A stretch of 64,000 bases of DNA from Rhizobium croatiense (GCF_019793465.1 NZ_JAILYJ010000002.1:1-64000), one strand, 5' to 3'; counted from the stretch's first letter, positions 27,994 to 39,268 are shown. Made by a program: numbers and translations. The notes: generated by a model not told the origin, from the letters alone.

Positions 27994-28008
27994 CATATCA
28001 TCAGATTA

Positions 28009-28485
28009 TTATTCGGCTGCAGCAGGAGCCGAAAGCAGGGTCACGCTGCCGCCGGCCTTTTCGATCTTCTCGACGGCAGGCTTGGAAGCGCCTGCGACGA
28101 CGATGGTGATCTTGGCCTTGAGCTCGCCGTCGGCGAGAACGCGAACGCCGTCCTTGGCGCGGCGGATGACGCCGGCAGCCTTGAGGGAGGCTGCGTCAAC
28201 GGTGGCCTTCGCATCGAGCTTGCCGGCGTCGATCGCAGCCTGGATACGGGCGAGCGACACGACGACGAAGTCGGAAGCGAAGATGTTGTTGAAGCCGCGC
28301 TTCGGCAGGCGACGATAGATCGGCATCTGGCCGCCTTCGAAGCCGTTGATGGCGACGCCGGAACGGGACTTCTGACCCTTCACACCGCGACCACCGGTCT
28401 TGCCCGAGCCCGAGCCGATACCGCGGCCGAGGCGCTTGCGGCTGTGGGTCGAACCTTCGTTGTCCTTGATTTCATTGAGTTTCAT
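28009..28485 (-). CDS. rplO: 50S ribosomal protein L15
   Basis: A 158-residue L15: [20 protein letters not shown] start, the Gly-rich [20 protein letters not shown], and the C-terminal [19 protein letters not shown]. It binds 23S rRNA late in 50S assembly. GGAGG lies 8 bases before the ATG at 28485; the longer frame to 28542 runs into rpmD. It ends the spc ribosomal series. Confidence 0.98.
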   Translation of the reverse strand: MKLNEIKDNEGSTHSRKRLGRGIGSGSGKTGGRGVKGQKSRSGVAINGFEGGQMPIYRRLPKRGFNNIFASDFVVVSLARIQAAIDAGKLDAKATVDAASLKAAGVIRRAKDGVRVLADGELKAKITIVVAGASKPAVEKIEKAGGSVTLLSAPAAAE

Positions 28486-28501
28486 GAGCGTTTCCTCCGT
28501 C

Positions 28502-28711
28502 TCACTTCTCGTCGACGACGCGAACGAGATGCTGGACAGCACGGATCATGCCACGAACCGAAGGAGTATCCTCCAGCGTGCGGCGACGGTGCATCTTGTT
28601 CAGTCCGAGACCGATCAGCGTGCGCTGCTGGACGTCCGGACGGCGAATCGGGCTGCCGACCTGTTCGATCGTGACAGTCTTCGCTTCAGCCTTCTTGGTA
28701 GCCTTGGCCAT
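28502..28711 (-). CDS. rpmD: 50S ribosomal protein L30
   Basis: A 69-residue L30: [20 protein letters not shown] then [21 protein letters not shown] Lys/Ala-rich N-terminal extension of about 10 residues precedes the core. GAGGAG lies 7 bases before the ATG. It sits between rpsE and rplO, the normal position. Confidence 0.97.
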   Translation of the reverse strand: MAKATKKAEAKTVTIEQVGSPIRRPDVQQRTLIGLGLNKMHRRRTLEDTPSVRGMIRAVQHLVRVVDEK

Positions 28712-28724
28712 TGGTCAGCTCCTC

Positions 28725-29294
28725 TTATTCTTCAGAGGCGTTGCCGGAGGCGCTACGACGAGCCTGCAGCGTTGCATACTTGATGCCGCGCTGAGCCGCG
28801 ATGTCCTTCGGGTGAACCTGGTGCTTCAGAGCGTCGAAGGTGGCGCGAACCATGTTGTAAGGGTTCGACGAACCGGTCGACTTGGCGACGACGTCGTGCA
28901 TGCCGAGCGTTTCGAAAACGGCGCGCATCGGACCGCCGGCGATGATGCCGGTACCAACCTTGGCCGAGCGCAGCAGAACCTTGCCGGCGCCGTGGCGGCC
29001 ATGAACGTCGTGATGCAGCGTACGGCCGTCACGCAGCGGTACGAAGATCAGTTCGCGCTTGGCGGCTTCGGTTGCCTTGCGGATGGCTTCCGGCACTTCA
29101 CGTGCCTTGCCATGGCCGAAGCCGACGCGGCCCTTCTGGTCGCCGACGACGACGAGAGCTGCGAAACCAAAACGACGGCCGCCCTTGACGACCTTGGCGA
29201 CGCGGTTGATCGCGACAAGCTTGTCGACGAATTCGCTATCGCGCTCTTCACGGCTCTGGCGGTCTTCCCGCTGCGGCCTTCTTTCCTGTGCCAT
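28725..29294 (-). CDS. rpsE: 30S ribosomal protein S5
   Basis: A 189-residue S5. After a basic-acidic N-terminal extension ([20 protein letters not shown]) come the double-stranded-RNA-binding part ([20 protein letters not shown]) and [20 protein letters not shown]. The VVKGGRRF loop, site of spectinomycin-resistance changes in other bacteria, appears wild type. ATG 29294 has AGGAAGAGG upstream. S5 supports decoding fidelity and mRNA entry. A 132-bp gap with a CTCCCC/GGGGAG hairpin (29354-29370) separates it from rplR. Confidence 0.98.
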   Translation of the reverse strand: MAQERRPQREDRQSREERDSEFVDKLVAINRVAKVVKGGRRFGFAALVVVGDQKGRVGFGHGKAREVPEAIRKATEAAKRELIFVPLRDGRTLHHDVHGRHGAGKVLLRSAKVGTGIIAGGPMRAVFETLGMHDVVAKSTGSSNPYNMVRATFDALKHQVHPKDIAAQRGIKYATLQARRSASGNASEE

Positions 29295-29426
29295 TGTCCT
29301 CTTCCTTTTTCTTTTCCGGGTGCAATCGGCAAACAAATGTGGACCGCATCAGCCTCCCCTTCTTGGGGAGTGCCTTGCGATCCGGCGAAAATCCGGCCGG
29401 CGCAAAAGCGTCCGGCCGGAAACTGA

Positions 29427-29789
29427 TCAGAAGGTGAGACCGCCTTCGCGGGCTGCATCGGCAAGCGCCTTGATGCGGCCGTGATAGATGAAGGCGCCAC
29501 GGTCGAACACGACCTCGGTGACGCCCGCCTTCGAAGCGCGCTCTGCAACGAGCTTGCCGACGAGGGCAGCTGCTGCGGTGTCAGCACCGGTCTTCAGAGA
29601 ACCACGCAGATCCTTGTCGAGGGTCGATGCAGCGGCAAGCGTCTTGCCGGCCACATCATCGATGATCTGGGCATAGATGTTCTTCGAGGAGCGATGAACC
29701 GACAGGCGCGGACGGCCATTGGCCACCGACTTGATATGACGGCGCACGCGGTTGGCACGACGTGCAAGTGCTTCTTTCCTGCTAGCCAT
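29427..29789 (-). CDS. rplR: 50S ribosomal protein L18
   Basis: A 120-residue L18 that, with L5, ties 5S rRNA to the large subunit. The basic N-terminus is [20 protein letters not shown], followed by [20 protein letters not shown]. The C-terminus has [20 protein letters not shown]. It follows rplF by 12 bp. Confidence 0.98.
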   Translation of the reverse strand: MASRKEALARRANRVRRHIKSVANGRPRLSVHRSSKNIYAQIIDDVAGKTLAAASTLDKDLRGSLKTGADTAAAALVGKLVAERASKAGVTEVVFDRGAFIYHGRIKALADAAREGGLTF

Positions 29790-29801
29790 TTCGCGTGATC
29801 C

Positions 29802-30335
29802 TTACTTCTTCTTGCCTTCTTTGCGGACGATCCGCTCGTCAGCGTACTTGACGCCCTTGCCCTTGTAAGGCTCAGGACCGCGATATTCGCGGATTTCGGC
29901 GGCGACCTGACCGACCTGCTGCTTATTGATGCCGGAGACAACAATTTCAGTCGGCTTCGGCACAGCGATCGTGATGCCGACCGGCGGCTCATAGATCACG
30001 TCGTGGCTGAAGCCGAGGGCCAGCTGCAGGTTCTTGCCCTGCAGGGCGGCGCGGTAACCGACGCCGTTGATTTCAAGCTTGCGCTCGAAGCCGTCCTTGA
30101 CGCCCTTGAAGATGCCTTCGATCATCGTGCGGGACATGCCCCACTTCGAACGTGCATCTTTGGTCTGGTTCACGGGCGTCACGACGACCGCGTTGTTTTC
30201 GAGCTTGAGGCTGATTTCGTCGTTAGCAACGAAAAACAGCTCGCCCTTCGGGCCCTTTGCAGTGACCTTCTGGCCATCGACCGTAGCCGTGATCCCAGCA
30301 GGCACCTGAACGGGCTTTTTACCGATACGAGACAT
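29802..30335 (-). CDS. rplF: 50S ribosomal protein L6
   Basis: A 177-residue L6: [20 protein letters not shown] start, two similar alpha/beta domains, and the C-terminal signature [18 protein letters not shown]6 lies near the factor-binding site and sarcin-ricin loop. AGGAT precedes the ATG by 6 bases. It follows rpsH. Confidence 0.99.
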   Translation of the reverse strand: MSRIGKKPVQVPAGITATVDGQKVTAKGPKGELFFVANDEISLKLENNAVVVTPVNQTKDARSKWGMSRTMIEGIFKGVKDGFERKLEINGVGYRAALQGKNLQLALGFSHDVIYEPPVGITIAVPKPTEIVVSGINKQQVGQVAAEIREYRGPEPYKGKGVKYADERIVRKEGKKK

Positions 30336-30377
30336 GTTTCAATCCTGTCTGTTCGCTATGGAGATCCCTGCCCTGTC

Positions 30378-30776
30378 TTAGAAGACCGAGCAAAGAACCT
30401 CGCCACCAACGTTCTGTTCACGAGCCTGGTGATCGGCCATCACGCCCTTCGGAGTCGAAAGGATGGTGATGCCGAGACCGTTCGCGACCTGCGGAATGGA
30501 CTTGACCGAGACATAAACCCGGCGGCCCGGCTTGGACACACGGCCGATCTCGCGGATCACCGATGCGCCTTCATAATATTTCAGCTCGATGCTGAGTTCC
30601 GACTTGCCATTGCCGAAATCGACAACGGAATAGCCACGGATGTAGCCTTCGGACTGCAGGACATCGAGAACACGCGCACGGAGCTTGGACGCAGGCGTCG
30701 AGACCGACGACTTGCGGCGGGAAGCGCCGTTACGGATACGGGTGAGCATATCGCCCAACGGATCAGTCATTGTCAT
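30378..30776 (-). CDS. rpsH: 30S ribosomal protein S8
   Basis: A 132-residue S8: [20 protein letters not shown] near the start and the C-terminal [21 protein letters not shown]8 binds the central 16S domain and, in E. coli, represses the spc operon by binding mRNA near rplE; whether that holds here cannot be seen. The start at 30776 (GGAG 8 bases upstream) or two codons later is possible. Confidence 0.99.
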   Translation of the reverse strand: MTMTDPLGDMLTRIRNGASRRKSSVSTPASKLRARVLDVLQSEGYIRGYSVVDFGNGKSELSIELKYYEGASVIREIGRVSKPGRRVYVSVKSIPQVANGLGITILSTPKGVMADHQAREQNVGGEVLCSVF

Positions 30777-30788
30777 CTAACCTGCTCC

Positions 30789-31094
30789 TTACCAGCTCGA
30801 CTTGACGATGCCCGGCACCTTGCCGAGATTGCCCAGTTCACGCAGCGCAATACGCGACATGCGCAGTTTGCGGTAGTATGCGCGCGGACGCCCCGAAACT
30901 TCGCAACGGTTGCGAATACGGGTCTTCGATCCATCACGCGGCAGGGATGCCAGCTTGATCGAGGCCTTGAACCGCTCTTCGATCGGAAGAGCCTGGTTCA
31001 TGATGATCGCCTTCAACGCAGCCCGCTTAGCGGCCTGGTTGGCGACCGTAGTACGGCGGCGCTTGTTCTTTTCAACTGCGCTTGTCTTCGCCAT
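30789..31094 (-). CDS. rpsN: 30S ribosomal protein S14
   Basis: A 101-residue S14 of the long, zinc-free type: [20 protein letters not shown] start and [20 protein letters not shown] near the C-terminus, with only one Cys. ATG 31094 is chosen since the frame extending to 31220 overlaps rplE. It lies between rplE and rpsH. Confidence 0.98.
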   Translation of the reverse strand: MAKTSAVEKNKRRRTTVANQAAKRAALKAIIMNQALPIEERFKASIKLASLPRDGSKTRIRNRCEVSGRPRAYYRKLRMSRIALRELGNLGKVPGIVKSSW

Positions 31095-31126
31095 GTCAGG
31101 TTCCTTTTCTACGCTCGTCGTTACGG

Positions 31127-31684
31127 TTATTGACGGAACGGGAAGCTGAACTCTTTCAGAAGAGCCCGTGCTTCGTCGTCGGTCGTCGCCGTCGTGCAAA
31201 CGATGATGTCCATGCCCCACATCTGATCAACCTTGTCGTAGTTGATCTCAGGGAACACAATGTGCTCCTTGATGCCCATGGCGAAGTTGCCACGGCCGTC
31301 AAAGCTCTTCGGGTTCAGGCCGCGGAAGTCGCGAACGCGCGGGAGCGCGATGTTCACGAGACGGTCCAGGAACTCGTACATGCGGGCGCCGCGCAGGGTG
31401 ACCTTGGCGCCGATCGGCATCTGTTCGCGGACCTTGAAGCCTGCGATAGAGTTGCGTGCACGGGTGATGACCGGCTTCTGGCCGGCGATCGCTGCGAGGT
31501 CGGCGGCAGCTACCGTCGGCTTCTTCGAGTCAGCGGTCGCTTCGCCGACACCCATGTTGATCACGATCTTGTCGAGCTTCGGGATCATCATCTCGTTGGC
31601 GTAGGAGAACTGCTCCTGCATCGCCTTGCGGATGCGCTCGACATATTCCTTCTTGAGCCGCGGCTCGTACTTTGCCTCAGCCAT
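31127..31684 (-). CDS. rplE: 50S ribosomal protein L5
   Basis: A 185-residue L5: [17 protein letters not shown] near residue 45, [20 protein letters not shown], and the C-terminal [20 protein letters not shown]. It binds 5S rRNA and the P-site tRNA. The start overlaps the rplX stop by 8 bp. Confidence 0.99.
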   Translation of the reverse strand: MAEAKYEPRLKKEYVERIRKAMQEQFSYANEMMIPKLDKIVINMGVGEATADSKKPTVAAADLAAIAGQKPVITRARNSIAGFKVREQMPIGAKVTLRGARMYEFLDRLVNIALPRVRDFRGLNPKSFDGRGNFAMGIKEHIVFPEINYDKVDQMWGMDIIVCTTATTDDEARALLKEFSFPFRQ

Positions 31685-31985
31685 CGATCACTTCTCCAGA
31701 ACGCTTGGCCACGCGGACCTTTTTGCCGTCAACGACCTTGAAACCGACGCGGGTCGGCTTGCCGTCCTTGTCGACGATTGCAATGTTGGACAGGTGAACC
31801 GGGGCTTCCTTGTTGATGATGCCGGCTTCCTGGGTCTGCGTCTGGCGCTGGTGGCGCTTTACGACGTTGACGCCACGAACGACCGCACGATCTTCCTTCG
31901 GCATGACCTGAACGACTTCGCCCGTGCGGCCCTTGTCCTTGCCAGCGAGCATGACGACCTTGTCGCCTTTACGAATCTTCTGCAT
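31677..31985 (-). CDS. rplX: 50S ribosomal protein L24
   Basis: A 102-residue L24 with an N-terminal KOW motif ([20 protein letters not shown]) and [20 protein letters not shown]. It starts 50S assembly by binding the 5' end of 23S rRNA. GGAG lies upstream of the ATG at 31985; it overlaps rplE. Confidence 0.99.
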   Translation of the reverse strand: MQKIRKGDKVVMLAGKDKGRTGEVVQVMPKEDRAVVRGVNVVKRHQRQTQTQEAGIINKEAPVHLSNIAIVDKDGKPTRVGFKVVDGKKVRVAKRSGEVIDG

Positions 31986-31997
31986 CGCTTCCGCTCC

Positions 31998-32366
31998 TTA
32001 CAGTACTTCGGGAGCCAGCGAGATGATCTTCATGTGGTTCTTGGCGCGAAGTTCGCGCGGAACCGGTCCGAAGATACGGGTGCCGATCGGCTCTTTCTTG
32101 TTGTCGATGAGGACTGCTGCGTTGGTGTCGAAGCGGATGACCGAGCCATCCGGACGACGGATGTCCTTGGCGGTGCGAACGACAACCGCCTTCATCACGT
32201 CACCCTTCTTCACGCGGCCGCGCGGGATCGCTTCCTTGATCGAAACGACGATGACGTCGCCGATCGAGGCATACTTGCGCTTCGAGCCGCCCAGCACCTT
32301 GATGCACATGACACGACGTGCGCCGGAATTATCCGCGACGTCGAGGTTTGTTTGCATCTGAATCAT
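31998..32366 (-). CDS. rplN: 50S ribosomal protein L14
   Basis: A 122-residue L14: [20 protein letters not shown] then [20 protein letters not shown], the standard signature, and [20 protein letters not shown] at the end. It opens the spc group after a 263-bp gap from rpsQ. AAGAAGG lies about 10 bases before the ATG. Confidence 0.99.
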   Translation of the reverse strand: MIQMQTNLDVADNSGARRVMCIKVLGGSKRKYASIGDVIVVSIKEAIPRGRVKKGDVMKAVVVRTAKDIRRPDGSVIRFDTNAAVLIDNKKEPIGTRIFGPVPRELRAKNHMKIISLAPEVL

Positions 32367-32629
32367 ATCAGGTCGCCTTCTTGGTTTACCGGAATGGTTG
32401 GGCCTGGGCCCCCTACTCCGGCTTATGAAAATGTTCGCCGGCCAACCTGCCGTTAAGGCAAGTAGGAACGCGGCAATAGCTGAATAGCGCGGGGTCGATC
32501 GTGCCAGGGTGGTTTCCCGAACGGGACCTTCCGTGCGCTCAAAGCAAAAGAACGCCCGGCATTCGAGCGTTCTGACGCTGCTTCATACAGATATTTCGGC
32601 GAGACGCAAGGCCTCGCGCAAAATTCTGT
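32367..32629. other. S10/spc boundary region
   Basis: This 263-bp gap between rpsQ and rplN holds the terminator at 32541-32573 on its upstream side. The remaining 170 bp before rplN should contain the spc promoter; minus-strand candidates such as CTTGCC near 32456 lack a clear -10, so I list none. GC-rich inverted repeats occur near 32400-32415. Confidence 0.5.
32541..32573 (-). terminator. Terminator or attenuator after rpsQ
   Basis: On the minus strand AGAACGCTCG pairs with CGGGCGTTCT (ten pairs, one wobble) over the loop AATGC and is followed by TTTTGCTTT. It starts 57 bases after the rpsQ stop and marks the end of the S10 group. Confidence 0.8.
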
Positions 32630-32869
32630 TTACTTGCCCTGGGCGGCGATCACCGTCCAGCGCTTGTCCTTGGAGATCGGCGCGCATTCCTCGATGGATA
32701 CGGTATCGCCGATCTTGTACTGGTTGTTTTCGTCGTGGGCCTTGTACTTCTTGGAACGACGAACGGTCTTCTGGAGCAGCGGGTGAGCGAAACGACGCTC
32801 GACGCGAACCACTACCGTCTTCTCGTTCTTGTCGCCAACGACGACGCCCTGCAGGATGCGCTTCGGCAT
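32630..32869 (-). CDS. rpsQ: 30S ribosomal protein S17
   Basis: A 79-residue S17: [20 protein letters not shown] then [20 protein letters not shown], and [20 protein letters not shown]. It is an early 16S-binding assembly protein. AGGAAG precedes the ATG. It is the last gene of the S10 group before the terminator. Confidence 0.98.
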   Translation of the reverse strand: MPKRILQGVVVGDKNEKTVVVRVERRFAHPLLQKTVRRSKKYKAHDENNQYKIGDTVSIEECAPISKDKRWTVIAAQGK

Positions 32870-32881
32870 ATTTTTCTTCCT

Positions 32882-33082
32882 TTAGGCCTTAACTTCTGCC
32901 GCCTTCTGGCGGGCAATGGTTTTGACGCGGGCGATGTCCTTGCGGACTTCGTTGATGCGCGAGGACTTTTCGAGCTGGCCGGTCGCCTTCTGGAAGCGCA
33001 GGTTGAACTGCTCCTTCTTCAGCTTGGCAAGCTCGTCCTTGAGTTGGTCGGCGGTCAACGCGCGAACATCTGAGGCTTTCAT
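32882..33082 (-). CDS. rpmC: 50S ribosomal protein L29
   Basis: A 66-residue two-helix L29: [20 protein letters not shown] then [20 protein letters not shown]. It lies at the exit of the peptide tunnel, near the docking site of SRP and trigger factor. It sits between rplP and rpsQ. Confidence 0.98.
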   Translation of the reverse strand: MKASDVRALTADQLKDELAKLKKEQFNLRFQKATGQLEKSSRINEVRKDIARVKTIARQKAAEVKA

Positions 33083-33093
33083 GAGCTCAATCC

Positions 33094-33507
33094 TTACTCT
33101 GCAATGCGCTGTACGAAGCGCGTCTTGACCGAGAGCTTGGCAGAGCCGAGACGAAGCGCCTCACGGGCGATCTCTTCGCTGACACCGTCGATCTCGAACA
33201 TCATACGACCGGGCTTGACCTTGCATGCCCAGTACTCAACGGAGCCCTTACCCTTACCCATGCGGACTTCGGTCGGCTTTGCGGTTACCGGAACGTCCGG
33301 GAACACGCGGATCCATACACGGCCGGCGCGCTTCATGTAACGCGTGATCGCGCGGCGGGCCGCTTCGATCTCGCGTGCGTTGACGCGGTTGGGCTCCTGA
33401 GCCTTCAGGCCGAATTCGCCGAATGCCAGGTCAGAACCGCCCTTGGCGACGCCCTTGATGCGGCCCTTGAACTGCTTGCGGTACTTAGTACGCTTTGGCT
33501 GCAACAT
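33094..33507 (-). CDS. rplP: 50S ribosomal protein L16
   Basis: A 137-residue L16: [20 protein letters not shown] start and [20 protein letters not shown] followed by [12 protein letters not shown]. It helps position A-site tRNA. GGAG lies 10 bases before the ATG at 33507. Confidence 0.99.
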   Translation of the reverse strand: MLQPKRTKYRKQFKGRIKGVAKGGSDLAFGEFGLKAQEPNRVNAREIEAARRAITRYMKRAGRVWIRVFPDVPVTAKPTEVRMGKGKGSVEYWACKVKPGRMMFEIDGVSEEIAREALRLGSAKLSVKTRFVQRIAE

Positions 33508-33545
33508 TTTCTTACTTCTCCGAGCTTATCTTTCGCCAGCGCTAA

Positions 33546-34279
<734 letters not shown>

Positions 34280-34280
<1 letters not shown>

Positions 34281-34669
34281 TATGCGGCCTCCTCTGCTGC
34301 CTGCACTTCACGAACGACGATCGTCAAGTGCGCGAAGGGCTTTTCGATACGCGACGCGCGACCGCGGCCACGAGCGTGGAAGCGCTTCATGACGATCGAC
34401 TTGCCGACATAGGCCTCGGCGACGACGAGTGCGTCGACGTCGAGATCGTGGTTGTTCTCGGCGTTGGCGATCGCGGATTCGAGCGTCTTCTTGACGGCGC
34501 CCGCGATGCGCTTGCGGGAGAACTCCAGCTCAGCGAGTGCACGCTCGACCTTCTTGCCGCGGATGGCCGCAGCAACCAGGTTGAGCTTCTGGGGGCTGAC
34601 GCGGAGCGTGCGGGCGACTGCTTGCGCCTCGTTGTCCTTCAGCCGGCGTTCGGCTTTTGCCTTGCCCAT
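34280..34669 (-). CDS. rplV: 50S ribosomal protein L22
   Basis: A 129-residue L22: [20 protein letters not shown] near the start, then [20 protein letters not shown]. The beta-hairpin that reaches the exit tunnel is [20 protein letters not shown]. No loop deletion of the macrolide-resistance type is seen. Two bases separate it from rpsS. Confidence 0.99.
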
Positions 34670-34671
34670 TG

Positions 34672-34950
34672 TTACTTCCTCTTCGCCTTCTTGTCCGCGC
34701 CGTGACCGTAGTAGGTGCGGGTCGGAGAGAATTCACCGAATTTGTGGCCGACCATGTCTTCATTGACGCTGACCGGGATATGCTTGCTGCCGTTGTAGAC
34801 GCCGAAGGTAAGACCGACAAACTGCGGCAGGATCGTGGAGCGACGGCTCCAGATCTTGATCACTTCTGCACGTCCGCCTTCACGAACCTTCTCAGCCTTC
34901 TTGAGAAGATAGCCGTCAACGAACGGACCTTTCCATACTGAACGAGCCAT
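34672..34950 (-). CDS. rpsS: 30S ribosomal protein S19
   Basis: A 92-residue S19: [20 protein letters not shown] start, and [20 protein letters not shown] with [20 protein letters not shown]. It forms part of the 30S head near tRNA and bridges with S13. It sits between rplB and rplV. Confidence 0.99.
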   Translation of the reverse strand: MARSVWKGPFVDGYLLKKAEKVREGGRAEVIKIWSRRSTILPQFVGLTFGVYNGSKHIPVSVNEDMVGHKFGEFSPTRTYYGHGADKKAKRK

Positions 34951-34965
34951 TGGAGACTTCCTCTC

Positions 34966-35802
34966 TTACTTCTTACGCTGATGACGCGAGCGCATGATCA
35001 TCTTGTCGGTCGACTTGTTCGACCGGGTGCGCTTGCCCTTGGTCGGCTTGCCCCATGGTGTCACCGGATGGCGACCACCGGAGGTGCGGCCTTCACCACC
35101 GCCGTGCGGATGGTCGACCGGGTTCATGACGACACCGCGGTTATGCGGACGCTTGCCGCGCCAGACGGTACGACCGGCCTTGCCGTCGTTGATGTTGGCG
35201 TGGTCCGGGTTCGAGACGGCGCCGATCGATGCGAGGCAGATGCCGCTGACCAGACGCTGTTCACCGGAGTTCAGGCGAAGGATCGCCATGCCCTGGTCAC
35301 GACCGACGAGCTGCGCGTAGGAACCGGCGGAACGGGCGATCTGACCGCCCTTGCCCGGCTTCATTTCCACGTTGTGGATGATGGAGCCGACCGGGATGTA
35401 CTGCAGCGGCATGGTGTTGCCGGGCTTGACGTCGACAGCCTTTTCCGAAGCGATGACCTTGTCGCCGGCAGCAAGACGCTGCGGGGCGATGATGTAGGCC
35501 TGTTCGCCGTCGGCATAGCTCACCAGCGCGATGAAAGCCGTGCGGTTCGGGTCGTATTCGATACGCTCGACCGTGCCTTCGACATCGAACTTGCGACGCT
35601 TGAAGTCGACCAGACGGTAGGTACGCTTGTGACCGCCGCCGATGAAGCGGGCGGTGATGCGGCCGAGGTTGTTACGACCGCCGCTCTTGCTCAGACCTTC
35701 CGTCAGCGCCTTGACCGGCTTGCCCTTGTAGAGCGAGGAGCGGTCCACGATGACCAGCTGACGCTGGCTCGGGGTCGTCGGATTGAATGTTTTCAATGCC
35801 AT
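34966..35802 (-). CDS. rplB: 50S ribosomal protein L2
   Basis: A 278-residue L2, needed for subunit joining and the peptidyl-transferase environment. Landmarks: [17 protein letters not shown] near the start, [20 protein letters not shown], and the C-terminal [20 protein letters not shown], which contains the conserved His near residue 230. Length is normal. It lies between rplW and rpsS. Confidence 0.99.
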   Translation of the reverse strand: MALKTFNPTTPSQRQLVIVDRSSLYKGKPVKALTEGLSKSGGRNNLGRITARFIGGGHKRTYRLVDFKRRKFDVEGTVERIEYDPNRTAFIALVSYADGEQAYIIAPQRLAAGDKVIASEKAVDVKPGNTMPLQYIPVGSIIHNVEMKPGKGGQIARSAGSYAQLVGRDQGMAILRLNSGEQRLVSGICLASIGAVSNPDHANINDGKAGRTVWRGKRPHNRGVVMNPVDHPHGGGEGRTSGGRHPVTPWGKPTKGKRTRSNKSTDKMIMRSRHQRKK

Positions 35803-35813
35803 TTTTTTAATCC

Positions 35814-36107
35814 TCAGAGACCGGTGGAGACGTCGATCGTCTGGCCTTCAGCCAGCGTCACGACAGCCTTCTTCACGTCCTTCTGCTTGCCGACAAAACC
35901 GCGGAACCGCTTGGTCTTGCCCTTGCGCAGCAGAGTGTTGACGGCCGTGACCTTGACGCCGAACAGCGCCTCGACCGCAGCCTTGATTTCCGGCTTCGTC
36001 GCCTGCTTGGCGACATTGAAAACAACCTGGTTGTTCTCGGAGACCAGCGTGGACTTTTCGGTGATCGCCGGGGAGACGATCACATCGTAGTGGCGGAGAT
36101 CGGTCAC
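35814..36107 (-). CDS. rplW: 50S ribosomal protein L23
   Basis: A 97-residue L23 with [20 protein letters not shown] and [20 protein letters not shown]. It is the docking protein for trigger factor and SRP at the tunnel exit. The start codon is GTG 36107, overlapping the rplD stop as GTGA; AGGAG lies 8 bases upstream. Confidence 0.98.
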   Translation of the reverse strand: MTDLRHYDVIVSPAITEKSTLVSENNQVVFNVAKQATKPEIKAAVEALFGVKVTAVNTLLRKGKTKRFRGFVGKQKDVKKAVVTLAEGQTIDVSTGL

Positions 36108-36724
36108 TTGAATCGCTCCTCTAGCGCTTCAACCGCAGCCTTGGAAAGCACGAGCTTGCCGCGGCGCACGATGTCGTAAACATTGATGCCCTGGATCGGC
36201 AGAACATCGATGTTCGGGATGTTCTGAGCTGCGAGCTTGAAGTTGCCGTCAAGCTCTGCGCCGCCGATGAAGAGGGCGTTGGTCAGGCCGAGCGTCTCGA
36301 AAACGGACGCGAGAGCCTTGGTCTTGGCTTCGGCGGCGACCAGGTTGTCGATGACGATGACGTCATCGGCCTTGATCTTGGCCGAAAGGGCGTGGCGAAG
36401 GCCAAGCGCGCGAACCTTCTTCGGAAGGTCGTGCTCGTGGCTGCGGACAACAGGGCCATGGGCCTTGCCGCCGCCGCGGAACTGCGGAGCGCGAGCCGAA
36501 TGGTGACGGGCGCGGCCCGTACCCTTCTGCTTGTACATCTTGGCGCCGGTGCGCGAAACTTCAGCGCGGCCCTTTGCCTTGTGCGTGCCCTGCTGCTTTT
36601 TGGCAAGCTGCCAGCGGATGACGCGGGCGAGAATGTCTTCGCGGGGCTCGAGGCCGAAAATCGCGTCCGAAAGGGAAACCTTCCCGGCGTCTTTTCCCTC
36701 GAGGGTCTTGACGTTCAATTCCAT
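36104..36724 (-). CDS. rplD: 50S ribosomal protein L4
   Basis: A 206-residue L4: [20 protein letters not shown] start, the RNA-contacting loop region [20 protein letters not shown] near residue 65, and the C-terminal [20 protein letters not shown]. In E. coli L4 represses the S10 operon by attenuation; the rpsJ leader here has hairpins but homology cannot be judged. ATG 36724 is chosen; the frame extension to 36805 is inside rplC. Confidence 0.98.
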   Translation of the reverse strand: MELNVKTLEGKDAGKVSLSDAIFGLEPREDILARVIRWQLAKKQQGTHKAKGRAEVSRTGAKMYKQKGTGRARHHSARAPQFRGGGKAHGPVVRSHEHDLPKKVRALGLRHALSAKIKADDVIVIDNLVAAEAKTKALASVFETLGLTNALFIGGAELDGNFKLAAQNIPNIDVLPIQGINVYDIVRRGKLVLSKAAVEALEERFK

Positions 36725-36737
36725 TGATCTGGCTCCC

Positions 36738-37379
36738 TTACTTCGCGGCCGACTTGACGGCGTCGCGCACGATGATCCAGGCACCCTTGGAACCGGGAAC
36801 AGCACCCTTGATCAGGATCAGACCACGATCTTCGTCGGTCGAAACCACTTCCAGGTTCTGCGTCGTGACGCGCGTCTGGCCCATGTGACCAGCCATCTTC
36901 TTGTTCTTGAAAACCTTGCCCGGATCCTGGCGCGAGCCGGTCGAACCGTGCGAGCGGTGCGAAACCGACACACCGTGCGTGGCGCGCAGACCGCCGAAAC
37001 CGTGGCGCTTCATGGCGCCGGCAAAACCCTTACCGATCGTCGTGCCCGTCACATCGACGAGCTGACCGGCGGCAAAGTGACCTGCCTTGATCTCGGTGCC
37101 GATCTCGAGCAGATTGTCTTCCGAGACGCGGAATTCTGCGAGCTTTGCCTTCGGCTCAACGTTGGCGACAGCAAAGTTGCCGCGCATCGCCTTCGACGTG
37201 TTCTTCACCTTCGCTTGGCCTGCACCGAGCTGAACTGCGGTATAGCCATTCTTTTCGACAGTGCGCGTGGCAACGACCTGGCAGCCGTCCATACGCAGTA
37301 CCGTTACCGGGACATGCTCGCCGGCGTCGTTGTAGACGCGGGTCATTCCCACCTTCTGTGCAATCACACCTGAACGCAT
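36738..37379 (-). CDS. rplC: 50S ribosomal protein L3
   Basis: A 213-residue L3: [20 protein letters not shown] start, [20 protein letters not shown] near residue 115, and [20 protein letters not shown] after it, containing the Gln that is N5-methylated by PrmB in other bacteria. It initiates 50S assembly. AAGGA precedes the ATG by 7 bases. A 33-bp gap separates it from rpsJ. Confidence 0.99.
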   Translation of the reverse strand: MRSGVIAQKVGMTRVYNDAGEHVPVTVLRMDGCQVVATRTVEKNGYTAVQLGAGQAKVKNTSKAMRGNFAVANVEPKAKLAEFRVSEDNLLEIGTEIKAGHFAAGQLVDVTGTTIGKGFAGAMKRHGFGGLRATHGVSVSHRSHGSTGSRQDPGKVFKNKKMAGHMGQTRVTTQNLEVVSTDEDRGLILIKGAVPGSKGAWIIVRDAVKSAAK

Positions 37380-37412
37380 CGGTTCAATCCTTCCAACTCA
37401 GCTCGAGCAAGC

Positions 37413-37721
37413 TCAGAGCTTGATCTCAACATCGACACCGGCGGCGAGATCGAGCTTCATCAGCGCGTCAACCGTCTGCGGGGTCGGGTCTACGATGTCG
37501 AGAAGGCGCTTATGCGTGCGCATCTCGAACTGTTCGCGGCTCTTCTTGTCGATGTGCGGGGACCGGTTGACCGTAAACTTCTCGATGCGGGTCGGAAGCG
37601 GAACGGGGCCCCGGACGCTTGCACCGGTGCGCTTCGCCGTCGACACGATCTCGCGCGTAGAAGCATCGAGAATCCGGTGATCGAACGCCTTCAGGCGAAT
37701 GCGGATATTTTGGCCGTTCAT
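37413..37721 (-). CDS. rpsJ: 30S ribosomal protein S10
   Basis: A 102-residue S10: [20 protein letters not shown] then [20 protein letters not shown] and [20 protein letters not shown]. Besides its ribosome role it is the NusE transcription factor that binds NusB and NusG; nusG lies in this window. It opens the S10 group after a 303-bp gap from tufA. Confidence 0.99.
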   Translation of the reverse strand: MNGQNIRIRLKAFDHRILDASTREIVSTAKRTGASVRGPVPLPTRIEKFTVNRSPHIDKKSREQFEMRTHKRLLDIVDPTPQTVDALMKLDLAAGVDVEIKL

Positions 37722-38024
37722 TCGACGTTATCCTTGTGTTTGTTTCCCACATGTCTCTGGACAAGACACAGGTTGTTCTTTCTTCCTAAGGCGGACCACC
37801 GGTTTCAAAGATCGAGAGGGCACCGAAACGGAACCCTATCCAGTCTTCAGGGCCTTCTAGCCCACCTTAATTGGTTATTTAGTCACTGCTTCGTTATCCA
37901 AAGCAGTGCGCAAATCGCGCTCGCGCGCCATTTGCTATATTTCTGTGTAATAAGCAAGCGGCTTACGCCGCCTGCTTCATAATAATGTCATCGAATCGGC
38001 CACTCCACCGGAGCGGCCGAGGAA
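37722..38024 (-). promoter_or_regulatory. tufA-rpsJ gap with two hairpins and S10 leader
   Basis: Minus-strand order: hairpin A directly after the tufA stop (TCGGCC-CTCC at 37996-38006 with GGAG-GGCCGA at 38010-38020, one mismatch), then hairpin B (AAGCAAGCGGC at 37952-37962 with GCCGCCTGCTT at 37967-37977, one mismatch). Neither has a long T-run. About 230 bases of leader follow, with AT-rich sequence near 37866-37885 that may be a promoter. It would allow partial separation of the str and S10 transcripts. Confidence 0.5.
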
Positions 38025-39200
38025 TTACTCGACGATCGAGGCGACGATACCGGCGCCGACGGTGCGGCCGCCTTCGCGGATCGCGAAGCGCAGCTTTTCT
38101 TCCATCGCGATCGGAACGATCAGCTCGACGGCAACCGTGACGTTGTCGCCCGGCATGACCATTTCCGTGCCTTCCGGCAGCGTGACGATGCCGGTCACGT
38201 CGGTCGTGCGGAAGTAGAACTGCGGACGGTAGTTGGTGAAGAACGGCGTATGGCGGCCGCCCTCTTCCTTCGTCAGGATGTAGGCTTCAGCCATGAACTT
38301 CTTGTGCGGCTTGACCGAACCCGGCTTGCACAGGATCTGGCCACGCTCGACGCCGTCACGGTTAACACCGCGAACCAGCGCGCCGATGTTGTCGCCAGCC
38401 TGGCCCTGGTCGAGTAGCTTGCGGAACATTTCAACGCCGGTCACCGTCGTCTTCGAGGTCGGACGGATGCCGACGATCTCGACTTCTTCGCCAACCTTGA
38501 CAATGCCACGCTCGACGCGGCCGGTCACAACCGTGCCGCGGCCCGAGATCGAGAACACGTCTTCGATCGGCATCAGGAACGGCTGGTCGATCGGACGCTC
38601 AGGCGTCGGGATGTAGGCGTCGACCGCTGCCATCAGCTCGCGGATCGCGTCTTCACCGATCTTCTTGTCGCTATCTTCAAGAGCGGCAAGCGCCGAACCC
38701 TTGACGACCGGGATGTCGTCGCCCGGGAAGTCGTAGGACGACAGCAGTTCGCGAACTTCGAGCTCGACCAGTTCGAGCAGTTCGGCGTCGTCAACCTGGT
38801 CGACCTTGTTCAGGAACACCACGATCGCCGGAACGCCGACCTGGCGGGCCAGCAGAATGTGTTCGCGCGTCTGCGGCATCGGGCCGTCAGCGGCCGAGCA
38901 CACCAGGATCGCGCCGTCCATCTGGGCAGCACCGGTGATCATGTTCTTCACGTAGTCGGCATGGCCGGGGCAGTCGACGTGCGCGTAGTGGCGGGCCGGC
39001 GTCTCATATTCGACGTGCGCAGTCGAGATGGTGATGCCGCGCGCCTTCTCTTCCGGAGCCGCGTCGATCTGGTCGTACGCCTTGAACTCACCGAAGTACT
39101 TCGTGATCGCTGCCGTCAGAGACGTCTTGCCGTGGTCAACGTGGCCGATCGTGCCAATGTTGACGTGCGGCTTGTTGCGCTCAAACTTACTCTTTGCCAT
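38025..39200 (-). CDS. tufA: Elongation factor Tu (copy in str operon)
   Basis: A 391-residue GTPase that carries aminoacyl-tRNA to the ribosome. G1 is [17 protein letters not shown]2 [16 protein letters not shown]3 [14 protein letters not shown]4 NKVDQVDD, and domains 2-3 end with [20 protein letters not shown]. The shortened length, about 391 rather than 394, is normal for the alphaproteobacteria. GGAGAG precedes the ATG. It closes the rpsL-rpsG-fusA-tufA series. The protein is identical to that of the copy at 57273-58448. Confidence 0.99.
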   Translation of the reverse strand: MAKSKFERNKPHVNIGTIGHVDHGKTSLTAAITKYFGEFKAYDQIDAAPEEKARGITISTAHVEYETPARHYAHVDCPGHADYVKNMITGAAQMDGAILVCSAADGPMPQTREHILLARQVGVPAIVVFLNKVDQVDDAELLELVELEVRELLSSYDFPGDDIPVVKGSALAALEDSDKKIGEDAIRELMAAVDAYIPTPERPIDQPFLMPIEDVFSISGRGTVVTGRVERGIVKVGEEVEIVGIRPTSKTTVTGVEMFRKLLDQGQAGDNIGALVRGVNRDGVERGQILCKPGSVKPHKKFMAEAYILTKEEGGRHTPFFTNYRPQFYFRTTDVTGIVTLPEGTEMVMPGDNVTVAVELIVPIAMEEKLRFAIREGGRTVGAGIVASIVE

Positions 39201-39268
39201 TTTCGGCTCTCCGTTTTGCTAGTCCCCGAGGGGAGCTAATTCTTGTTATCGGTCAATTGGTATTCCGG

